7,018 nt of DNA, taken from NCBI GenBank assembly GCA_002455175.1, contig DKKJ01000356.1:261-7278 (forward strand), in the 5' to 3' direction. This document shows positions 1-6,298 of this stretch, piece by piece; position 1 is the first letter of the stretch; each line of letters opens with the position of its first letter. The translations under genes and the position numbers were made by a program. This DNA is from Opitutaceae bacterium UBA6669. GTDB taxonomy: Bacteria > Verrucomicrobiota > Verrucomicrobiia > Opitutales > Opitutaceae. Under the pieces are notes generated by a model that was not told the origin of the DNA, ran no database searches, and saw only the letters and a list, made by a program, of their open reading frames with translations.

Positions 1-819
1 CTGTTCCTCGGCTCCGGCTCGGTGATCCACGCCTGCCATCACGAGCAGGACATTTTCAAGATGGGCGGACTCAAAAAGCTGCCGATCACCTTCCTCACCT
101 TCACGCTGGGTGTTGCTGCGATCATTGGTACTCCCGGGCTGGCCGGCTTCTTCTCGAAAGATGCGATCCTCTATTTGGCGTATGCGAACAACAAGCCGGT
201 GTTCTTGCTGCTGGCCTTCACGGCCGTGGTGACCGCGTTCTACATGATCCGCATGTGGAAGATTGTTTTCCTCGGAGAGAGCCGTGGTGAAGGTGCGCAG
301 CATGCGCACGAAAATGGCTTGGTCTTGACCGCGCCCTTGCTGGTTTTGGCCGTGTTGGCGGTCGCGAGTGGCTATGGTTTCGTTTACAGCAAGTTGGCGG
401 GGAGCTATTCCGCTTTGATTCCCCACGCACACGGATCAGACCACATGGTGATCCTAGTCACGAGTATTGCGGTTTTGGTCATCGGCGCAGGAGCGGCCTT
501 TGTGTTCTATCCGTCGAAGGGAAGCGATCAGTTGGCACTGAAGGCTCCAGGAGCTTTTGCCGGACTTAGCTTGTTAAAGGAGTCCTTTGATCTGCTGAAC
601 GACTACTACATCCGCAAAGTGCAACAGCGCTTCGCGATGCTCCTCAATTTCCTGGAGCAGATTTTTCTCTCAGGACTCATCGTGCGAGGCCTCGCGGGAA
701 TTGTGGGACTCTTTGGCATGGGAGCTCGTGCCCTTCACGTCGGCAGTCTGCACGCCTACGTCTATTGGTTTTTGATTGGAGTCGTCCTCTTGTGGGCGTT
801 CGCCGTGGGACTCTTTTAA
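1..819 (+). CDS. nuoL: NADH-quinone oxidoreductase subunit L, C-terminal part (5' end outside window)
   Basis: This is the C-terminal 272 residues of NuoL, the distal proton-pumping subunit of respiratory complex I in the cytoplasmic membrane. The frame is open from base 1 and ends at TAA 817-819; GTG at 22 is an internal valine, not a start. The visible part opens with the family stretch GSVIHACHHEQDIFKMGG (residues 5-22 of the fragment). It then has the TM12 segment GTPGLAGFFSKD, whose lysine (fragment residue 53) is the one expected on the proton path. Further hydrophobic segments follow. The part from about residue 180 to 240 matches the long lateral amphipathic helix region, and a final membrane anchor ends the protein. 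The length of this tail is close to that of E. coli NuoL, so the 3' end is intact. nuoM follows after 54 nt and nuoN after that, the usual end of a nuo operon. I am confident of the family and the gene. Confidence 0.96.
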   Translation: MFLGSGSVIHACHHEQDIFKMGGLKKLPITFLTFTLGVAAIIGTPGLAGFFSKDAILYLAYANNKPVFLLLAFTAVVTAFYMIRMWKIVFLGESRGEGAQHAHENGLVLTAPLLVLAVLAVASGYGFVYSKLAGSYSALIPHAHGSDHMVILVTSIAVLVIGAGAAFVFYPSKGSDQLALKAPGAFAGLSLLKESFDLLNDYYIRKVQQRFAMLLNFLEQIFLSGLIVRGLAGIVGLFGMGARALHVGSLHAYVYWFLIGVVLLWAFAVGLF

Positions 820-826
820 TCACACC

Positions 827-877
827 ATGCGACTCTCCGACGAACTTTCTGACGCTCTGTCCGCTTCGACCCTGTGA
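827..877 (+). other. Possible 16-codon minicistron between nuoL and nuoM
   Basis: An ATG 8 nt after the nuoL stop opens a short frame encoding MRLSDELSDALSASTL. It ends at TGA 875-877, whose last base is the first base of the ATG at 877 (TGATG), a possible nuoM start. This arrangement would let ribosomes that finish nuoL translate the short frame and re-initiate on nuoM, which has no visible Shine-Dalgarno sequence. Nothing shows that the peptide is made; a 17-codon frame in GC-rich DNA can arise by chance. No family is recognised. Confidence 0.18.
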
Positions 878-2406
878 TGAACATGCTGTCTGAACACCTT
901 CTCCTGCTGGCGATCGCGACGCCCTTCCTCGTCGCGGTGGCGATTTTTGCAGGTCTGCCGAAACGGTACTCCGTCAAGCTGTCTTATCTCGGCTTTGGCG
1001 TTCCGGCGCTCATCTCGCTCTATCTCTGGCGGGTGCTTCCCGCCGATCTTGGGGGACATTATGCATATCTGGCCAGGTATGACACGGGGCTGTCTGTTTT
1101 GGGAATCAAGCTGACGCTCGGTTTGAACGGCATTTCTCTACCGCTGTTCGTCTTAGCGGGAGTCGTCGGGCTGGCGGCGGGACTTTACGCGATTCAGTCC
1201 GGAGCCGAGAGACTGAAAATCTATCTCGCTCTGTTGCTGGTCATGCAGTCCGGGTTGATCGGCGCTTTTGCCAGCGTGGATGTCTTCTTCTTCTATTTCT
1301 TCCACGAGCTGGCGGTGATTCCGACCTTTATCATGGTGGGCATTTGGGGTGGCCGGGATCGCAGCTATGCCGCGATGAAGCTTACGATTTACCTCACGTT
1401 GGGCGCGATGCTTTCGTTGATCGGACTCATCTTGGTGTATGCGCAAAGCCAGGCCGGTAGCTTTAATTTGATCGAACTGCGGCAGACCCTTCTCGCCGAG
1501 CCTCTTTCGATCACGGTACAGAAGTACGGTTTCGGCTTGTTGATGTTTGGCTTCGGCATCCTGGTTTCCCTCTGGCCCTTCCACACCTGGGCGCCCCTGG
1601 GCTACGGAGCGGCACCCAGTTCGGCCGCGATGCTCCATGCTGGGGTCCTGAAAAAATTTGGTCTTTATGGCTTGGTGCAGATTGCCCTTCCGCTTTTGCC
1701 GCTGGGCGCTGCGCAGTGGAGCGGGGTGCTTTCCGTGCTGGCTTTGGGCAACATCCTTGTCATCGGGTTCGTGACCCTGGCACAGCGTGACCTGAAACAA
1801 GTTGTTGGATACGGATCGGTCATGCACATGGGTTATGCCTTCCTCGGAGTGGCCACACTTTCGGTGGTCGGTGCGGGCGGGGTCGTTCTGATGATGGTGG
1901 GGCACGGCCTTTCAGTGGCCCTGCTGTTCCTGCTCTCGACCAGCGTGCATCATCGCACGCAGACGTTCGATCTGTCGGAGATGGGAGGCTTGGCGCAAAA
2001 GGCTCCCGTGTTGGCGGCATTTTTCGTCGCTGCGACTATGGCGTCGATCGGGCTTCCTGGCTTGGCGAACTTCTGGGGCGAGCTGACCATTTTCGTGGCC
2101 GTCTGGAAGTCCTCTCCTTGGCTGGCCGCCGGAGCCGTGGCCGGCGTGGTGATTACGGCGATCTATGCGTTGCGGGCGACCGCGAGTGTGTTTTTTGGCT
2201 CGCCCTCCGAGGCCTTTGCGAAGGTAGCGGCCCAGACTCCTCCGGTGGATCTCCGCTGGAGCGAAAAGGTCCCTGCACTGATTCTTTTGGTCATGCTTCT
2301 GGTGATTGGCTTCTGGCCCAAGTCCCTTTCCACTCCGCTCAATTCCGCGCTGCAGGCGATCTATCCCGCCATGAGCGCGCTTCCGCCTGAAATCGCCCGC
2401 AAGTAA
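874..2406 (+). CDS. nuoM: NADH-quinone oxidoreductase subunit M
   Basis: NuoM is the middle antiporter-like subunit of the complex I membrane arm and carries one proton channel. The protein is about 510 residues with the usual series of some 14 hydrophobic helices, close to the family length. Visible landmarks, numbered from GTG 874, are the TM5 glutamate in FFHELAVIP (E145), K169 in the next helix, PFHTW at 235-239, K260/K261 in GVLKKFGLYG, and the TM12 glutamate in ANFWGEL (E403). The odd point is L230. In an ungapped match to the family pattern FAxKxPxFPFHTWLPDAH, Leu stands where the essential channel lysine (E. coli K234) should be, and the following WLPDAH reads WAPLGY. Start candidates are GTG 874, ATG 877 and ATG 883. 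None has a Shine-Dalgarno motif, and ATG 877 is favoured by the TGATG overlap with the short frame before it. The gene lies between nuoL and nuoN, so its identity is secure. Confidence 0.95.
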   Translation: MMNMLSEHLLLLAIATPFLVAVAIFAGLPKRYSVKLSYLGFGVPALISLYLWRVLPADLGGHYAYLARYDTGLSVLGIKLTLGLNGISLPLFVLAGVVGLAAGLYAIQSGAERLKIYLALLLVMQSGLIGAFASVDVFFFYFFHELAVIPTFIMVGIWGGRDRSYAAMKLTIYLTLGAMLSLIGLILVYAQSQAGSFNLIELRQTLLAEPLSITVQKYGFGLLMFGFGILVSLWPFHTWAPLGYGAAPSSAAMLHAGVLKKFGLYGLVQIALPLLPLGAAQWSGVLSVLALGNILVIGFVTLAQRDLKQVVGYGSVMHMGYAFLGVATLSVVGAGGVVLMMVGHGLSVALLFLLSTSVHHRTQTFDLSEMGGLAQKAPVLAAFFVAATMASIGLPGLANFWGELTIFVAVWKSSPWLAAGAVAGVVITAIYALRATASVFFGSPSEAFAKVAAQTPPVDLRWSEKVPALILLVMLLVIGFWPKSLSTPLNSALQAIYPAMSALPPEIARK

Positions 2407-2429
2407 GTGCGTAAACGCCACCTGACGCG

Positions 2430-3953
2430 ATGAACCTCGATCTTCTTCAAGCTGCCGCCGCTGACAATCGGTGGGTGGCGATCCTTCCCGAACTGCTCCT
2501 GGGGTGCCTGGCGCTTTTGCTCCTCGTCCTCGAGATCGTGCTGCCGAAAAAGCAGCATGGTATCATCCCGACGTTCTCCATCGTCGGGCAGCTGGGCATT
2601 TTGGTGGGCACACTGGTCAATTTCCGCACCGAGTTTATCGGCCAGGAAACCTTCAACGGACTGCTCTATCACTCGATGAGTGGCCAGTTCCTCCGGGTGT
2701 TTTTCCTCCTGACGTCGATCTTGGTGAGCATCCTCGGTGTGGTCAGTTTGGCGAAGCAGAAGATGCCTAGGGTAGAGTTTTTTAACATCGTTCTCGTCGT
2801 ATCTGCGGCGATGATGCTGTTGGTGCAGAGCCATCATTTCGTGATGCTCTTTGTGGCGTTGGAAACTGTGACCATCGGCTTCTATATTTTGGTCAGCTAT
2901 TATCGGACGAATCCCCTCTCACTCGAAGCGGGACTTAAGTACCTGGTGATGGGCGCGCTCAGTTCGGCCATTCTGCTTTTTGGTATCGTTTTTCTCTACG
3001 GAGTGGTTGGCAATCCGGCGCTGGCTGCTTCCGGAGTGGCGCGGGGTTCGATGGACTTCACGTCGATACGGGAGTTTCTCGCGGCGCATCCCGATCATTT
3101 CCTAGCCAAAGGCGGTATCCTTTTCGTTTTAGCTGGGGTCGCGTTCAAGATCGGCACGGTTCCTTTCCAAATTTGGGTGCCTGACGTCGATCAAGGTGCC
3201 CCGACGCCGGTGACCGCTTTTTTGGCCGTGGGTTCGAAGGCCGCGGGTTTCGGTGTTTTGATGGTGCTCGCGTACACCTTTGGCGCCTACCAAGGACTCG
3301 TAGTGCCGGTGCTTTCGGTAATGGCCGCGGCTACGATTCTCTTCGGTAACATCGCCGCGTTAACCCAGTACAACGTCAAACGCCTCATCGGCCTCTCTGG
3401 TGTTTCGCATGCGGGTTACCTCCTCCTGGGCGTGATTGCGTCCTACTCCGATCCCCTCGCGCCGAGCGCGGTTTATTTCTATCTTTTCACCTACCTCATC
3501 GCATCCTTTGCCGTGTTTGCGGTGATGACGCATGTGTCGGGCGACGATGATACCGATCAGGAGTTGGAAAATTATGCGGACCTCGTGAAAACCCACCCCT
3601 TCCTCGCCACGATTCTCGCGATCGGGCTCGGTTCCTTGGCGGGAATTCCGCCACTCGCCGGCTTTATCGGTAAATTGATGATCTTCTTGGCCGCTTATCA
3701 CGCAGGCCTTTGGGCGCTACTCGGTATCGCCATCGTCGGCGTGGTGATTTCGATCTACTATTATTTTGGCTGGATCAAGGCCGCGTTCTTCCCGTCGTGG
3801 CGCCTCCCGGTTCCGGCGACAGAGCCCACGCCTGTCTTGCCGCGTACGCCGGTGGGCGTGATGGCAGGAGTGGCCATGGTGACCTTGGCGGTGGCGTCGG
3901 TGGTGCTCGGTTTCTACCAAGGACCCTTGGTCGAGTGGTTGGCGCTCCGCTGA
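2430..3953 (+). CDS. nuoN: NADH-quinone oxidoreductase subunit N
   Basis: NuoN is the antiporter-like subunit nearest the peripheral arm of complex I. The product has 507 residues with about 14 membrane helices, slightly longer than E. coli NuoN. The channel residues are present: E145 in ALETVTIGFY, K170 in EAGLKYLVMG, K240 in AFKIGTVPFQIW, the lysine in VGSKAAGFG, and K415 in the TM12 motif IPPLAGFIGKL. The PFHxW histidine common in the family is glutamine here (Q247). PDVDQGAPTPVTAFL and SGVSHAGYLLLG are further family signatures. The ATG at 2430 lies 23 nt after the nuoM stop and has no Shine-Dalgarno sequence. The frame downstream of the nuoM TAA stays open until TGA 2431-2433, which overlaps this ATG as ATGA. 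A terminator follows 58 nt after the stop, so this is the last gene of the nuo operon. Confidence 0.96.
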   Translation: MNLDLLQAAAADNRWVAILPELLLGCLALLLLVLEIVLPKKQHGIIPTFSIVGQLGILVGTLVNFRTEFIGQETFNGLLYHSMSGQFLRVFFLLTSILVSILGVVSLAKQKMPRVEFFNIVLVVSAAMMLLVQSHHFVMLFVALETVTIGFYILVSYYRTNPLSLEAGLKYLVMGALSSAILLFGIVFLYGVVGNPALAASGVARGSMDFTSIREFLAAHPDHFLAKGGILFVLAGVAFKIGTVPFQIWVPDVDQGAPTPVTAFLAVGSKAAGFGVLMVLAYTFGAYQGLVVPVLSVMAAATILFGNIAALTQYNVKRLIGLSGVSHAGYLLLGVIASYSDPLAPSAVYFYLFTYLIASFAVFAVMTHVSGDDDTDQELENYADLVKTHPFLATILAIGLGSLAGIPPLAGFIGKLMIFLAAYHAGLWALLGIAIVGVVISIYYYFGWIKAAFFPSWRLPVPATEPTPVLPRTPVGVMAGVAMVTLAVASVVLGFYQGPLVEWLALR

Positions 3954-3977
3954 GCCCGGCGGAGTCGGCGTTCCTTC

Positions 3978-4011
3978 GAGATCTCAGATTTGAAATTTCA
4001 CGTTTTAAATT
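3978..4011. repeat. AT-rich stretch of nested palindromes between nuoN and the terminator
   Basis: This stretch is sharply more AT-rich than its surroundings. It contains the perfect palindromes GAGATCTC (3978-3985), TGAAATTTCA (3991-4000) and TTTAAA (4004-4009). It lies between the nuoN stop and the terminator hairpin, where dispersed intergenic repeats often sit. Whether it is repeated elsewhere in the genome cannot be seen from one window. It could also simply be the A/T-rich flank of the terminator. Confidence 0.3.
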
Positions 4012-4044
4012 AAAGAACGGCACCCCGCGGGTCGCCGTTCTTTT
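4012..4044 (+). terminator. Rho-independent terminator of the nuo operon
   Basis: AAAGAACGGC (4012-4021) pairs perfectly with GCCGTTCTTT (4034-4043). Inside the loop, ACCC (4022-4025) pairs with GGGT (4029-4032) around a 3-nt CGC tip, leaving C4033 bulged. The hairpin is thus 10 + 4 base pairs, with a T run at 4041-4044 that partly belongs to the stem. It lies 58 nt after the nuoN stop and 70 nt before the next gene, in the right place to end nuo transcription. The A-rich left flank could give weaker termination in the other direction, but no gene approaches from that side here. Confidence 0.85.
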
Positions 4045-4114
4045 GGCTAGCTTTGGTGCACCTGCCTTTTAAGGCTGACCTCGGAGCGCGGAGACGCCTT
4101 TCTGCTCTTCGCGT

Positions 4115-5461
4115 ATGCGCATCACTGGACTTGCTTTGGTTCCCCCTCCGACGGCTGCTGACCTCCCTAAGGTCACACCCGAGCTGCTAGCCTCCGTTCT
4201 CGCTCGCTATTCACGGAGTAATGAGGGTCTGGCTGCGATCTTGGAGAAAGTGGATCCGGCGCAACCCGAGGCCTCCATTGACCGAATCCTGCGCTTTGTC
4301 GATTACGGGCACGCCTCCATCGGCGGATTGACCGGGGGTTTGGCCATCGCGATCGACAACGTTTCGATGTGGCTTGCTTACAAGCTCTTCGAGATTGCTC
4401 AAATGGCGGACGGTCAGGAGTCCTCGACGCGTTACATCACGATGGACGCTGGTAACATCCCTTCCGCGGAGGAACTCGGGATCCCCTTTGACTTGGCTTC
4501 CCGGTGGACGGCGCTGATGGGGCGGGCGTTTGCTTGTTATCATGCGGAGTATGCCCGTTTGGACTCCTTATCCTTGGCTGAGCCGGAGCGTGTGCGGTTA
4601 CCTGCGGGCGCGAAACCGGCGGTTGTCTCGCGCATGCGCAAAAACTATGCGCTCGATCGTGCACGGTATTTCATACCTTTCGCCACCCGGACCAATGTGG
4701 GGATTGTTCAGTCCTCCCGTATGTGGGCGCAAACGGTGAAGCACCTTGATTCGCTTCCGCACCCCGAAGCCCGCGCGGCCGCGAAACTCTTGCGCGAAGA
4801 ACTGATCAAGCAATCCCCGCGCTTGATGCGCCATAGTTTGACGGAGGCCTCCTACGTGGAGCAGGCGCGCCAGGAGCTCGAGACGAGCCTGCGTCTAGGT
4901 CTGAAGCAACTCTCGGTGAATCGTCTCGAAGACCAGACCTGGGTGAAGGTCGATCGTGAGACACCCCCTTGGTTAACCGAAGATCAATCAGTATCCGAAG
5001 CGTTGCGACATCGCAGCAATCGCTATGGTTATCAAGGGGCCGCGACAAGGCGTATGCGAGTGACCTTTGCTTGGAACAACCTCGCGATTGCGGAATTGCG
5101 CGATCTTAACCGCCACCGCACGGGGCACCGGTACACGCCGATGATCCAGGCCGGTTTTTATCTGCCTCCTGAAATCGCCCCCGCCACCGGGCAGCGTTTG
5201 CTTGAGGACCAAGCGGCGCTCACGCGAGAACTCATGGAGCGGGGCTTGCCGTCGTATGTGTACTCGCTCCTCCTCGGAGCGCAGACTCCCTTTGAGCACA
5301 GCACGCAGGCCGACAAGTTTATCTACGAGGCTGAGCTTCGCACCGGCATGGGAGCGCATTTCCGCTACGCCGAGCACCTCAGCAGCGCCTTGAAAGGCTT
5401 TTTTGAGCAGGTTCCTGAAGCTCGGCAGTGGGTGGTTGAAGGAACCGCCGAACCCGAGTAG
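4115..5461 (+). CDS. thyX: Tandem-domain ThyX-family protein (FAD-dependent thymidylate synthase-like), divergent
   Basis: ThyX makes dTMP from dUMP using methylene-tetrahydrofolate, FAD and NADPH; classical subunits are about 210-270 residues. This 448-residue protein looks like two ThyX domains in tandem. Half 1 has VDYGHASIGG (62-71, the GHxS region), IDNVSMW, then IAQMADGQESSTRY (94-107) in the place of the signature RHRxxSxNExSxRY, and RARYFIPFATRTN (182-194). Half 2 has LRDLNRHRTGHRYTPM around R333-H334-R335, then the tail AELRTGMGAHFRYAEH (406-421). Half 1 lost Arg-His-Arg but kept the E, S, R and Y of the motif end (102, 104, 106, 107). Half 2 kept Arg-His-Arg but lost the rest. Whether it still makes dTMP is unknown; one composite site or a non-catalytic role are both possible. 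ATG 4115 is the first start in a frame that aligns with the family; no Shine-Dalgarno motif precedes it. It has its own unit after the nuo terminator and is followed after 24 nt by the rhomboid-like gene. Confidence 0.82.
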   Translation: MRITGLALVPPPTAADLPKVTPELLASVLARYSRSNEGLAAILEKVDPAQPEASIDRILRFVDYGHASIGGLTGGLAIAIDNVSMWLAYKLFEIAQMADGQESSTRYITMDAGNIPSAEELGIPFDLASRWTALMGRAFACYHAEYARLDSLSLAEPERVRLPAGAKPAVVSRMRKNYALDRARYFIPFATRTNVGIVQSSRMWAQTVKHLDSLPHPEARAAAKLLREELIKQSPRLMRHSLTEASYVEQARQELETSLRLGLKQLSVNRLEDQTWVKVDRETPPWLTEDQSVSEALRHRSNRYGYQGAATRRMRVTFAWNNLAIAELRDLNRHRTGHRYTPMIQAGFYLPPEIAPATGQRLLEDQAALTRELMERGLPSYVYSLLLGAQTPFEHSTQADKFIYEAELRTGMGAHFRYAEHLSSALKGFFEQVPEARQWVVEGTAEPE

Positions 5462-5485
5462 TCTCACGCTTCAACGTACGGTTTC

Positions 5486-6298
5486 ATGTCCTGGTTTAAA
5501 AATCTCGAGCGCCGCCTGCAGCCGCTGGCTATCCCTAACCTCACTCTCTATCTGGTGATTGGGCAGGCCTTTGTCTACCTGACGAGCATGATGGGTCAGC
5601 TGGATGCCAGGAAGCTGATGTTTTACCCCGCGTTGGTGAAAAGTGGGGAATGGTGGCGGGTGCTGACGTTTGTTGTGGATCCGCCGGGCTCGCACTGGGT
5701 CTAAATCGCCTTCGCCCTCTATTTTCTTTATTTTACCGGCTCCGCGCTGGAGGCGGCCTGGGGGACGGTGCGGTACAATTTGTTTTTGCTGGTGGGTTAT
5801 TTGCTCACCGTGGGCGTGGCCTTTATCACGCCCTACACCATAGCGACCAATGTGTTCACTGGCGGGTCTATCTTCCTCGCATTTGCTCACCTCCACCCGA
5901 ATTTCACGATGTATATTTTCTTCGTGTTACCGGTGCAGATCAAGTGGCTCGCGGTGCTGGCTTGGATTGCCTACGTGTATCAATTCGCGGTGGGAACGAT
6001 GGCCGATCGCCTCGCTATCGGTGCTGCGCTGGGTAACTTCTTTCTCTTCATGGGAAGCGACCTCTGGCAGTCCTTCCGGTACGGACAGCGTCGCCTGCGC
6101 CAAGAGTCACAACGCCGATCGGTGGAGCGTGCGGGACCGCAAGCCCGTCACCGCTGTCATGTGTGCGGGAAAACCGATCTCACGCACCCGCAGATGGATT
6201 TCCGTTACTGTTCAAAGTGTGCCGGGGACCAGTGTTACTGTGAAGAGCACCTTCGTCAGCACGAGCATGTGTTGATCCCCACCGATGCAAAACCGTAA
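5486..6298 (+). pseudogene. Rhomboid-like membrane protein with C-terminal zinc domain, interrupted by an in-frame TAA
   Basis: One reading frame runs from ATG 5486 to TAA 6296-6298, 270 codons, broken only by TAA 5702-5704 at codon 73. The protein reads sensibly across the break. It has a first membrane helix (about residues 18-38), the rhomboid-style loop GEWWRVLTF, then after the stop IAFALYFLYFTGSALEAAWG, helix 98-115, GGSIFLAFAHLHPN (126-139), a long hydrophobic stretch to about 168, and a last helix 175-190. A rhomboid GxSG is only partly present (GGSI, S128), and the last helix has no catalytic histidine, so it is probably not an active protease. A basic linker (198-223) leads to a Cys/His module: C224, C227, C242, C245, C250, C252, H255, H259 and H261, likely binding one or two zinc ions on the cytoplasmic side. 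As written, translation gives a 72-residue fragment. The downstream part stays undamaged, so the change is very recent, a sequence error, or suppressed. ATG 5486 lies 24 nt after the ThyX-like gene; prmB overlaps the end by 14 nt. Confidence 0.75.
5702..5704 (+). other. In-frame TAA (codon 73) inside the rhomboid-like gene
   Basis: The codon sits between GSHWV and IAFALYF, at the start of a membrane helix where a hydrophobic or aromatic residue is expected. A single base change from TTA (Leu), TAT/TAC (Tyr) or CAA (Gln) would create it. TAA also ends nuoL, nuoM and this same gene, so general reassignment of TAA is excluded. Confidence 0.85.

Noticed and set aside
1153..1905. A 250-codon open frame on the minus strand opposite nuoM
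   Set aside because: Its product is rich in Arg, His, Gln and Asp with no domain character, typical of the antisense of a GC-rich membrane protein gene. nuoM fully explains the region.
4043..4073. Possible promoter for the ThyX-like gene: TTGGCT and TTTAAG separated by 19 nt
   Set aside because: Each box matches the consensus at only four of six positions and the spacing is long. A promoter is expected in this gap, but this is not strong enough to annotate.
4064..4075. Inverted repeat GCCTTTTAAGGC upstream of the ThyX-like gene
   Set aside because: Arms of 5 bp with a 2-nt centre are too short to stand out from chance, and no regulator is evident nearby.
4994..5030. LRHRSNRYGYQ (residues 297-307 of the ThyX-like protein) as a second RHR signature
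   Set aside because: It lies about 35 residues before the true half-2 motif, in the place of the GHxS region, and is not preceded by the expected hydrophobic strand and helix. The Arg-His-Arg at 333-335 fits the domain order.
4988..5467. A 159-codon minus-strand frame opposite the ThyX-like gene
   Set aside because: It has no recognisable motif and lies entirely over well-supported coding sequence on the other strand.
5650..6036. A +1-frame open stretch spanning the internal TAA of the rhomboid-like gene, which could suggest frameshift bypass
   Set aside because: The rhomboid-like features lie in the same frame on both sides of the TAA, and the alternative frame encodes no plausible membrane protein. 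Bypass would need two compensating shifts.
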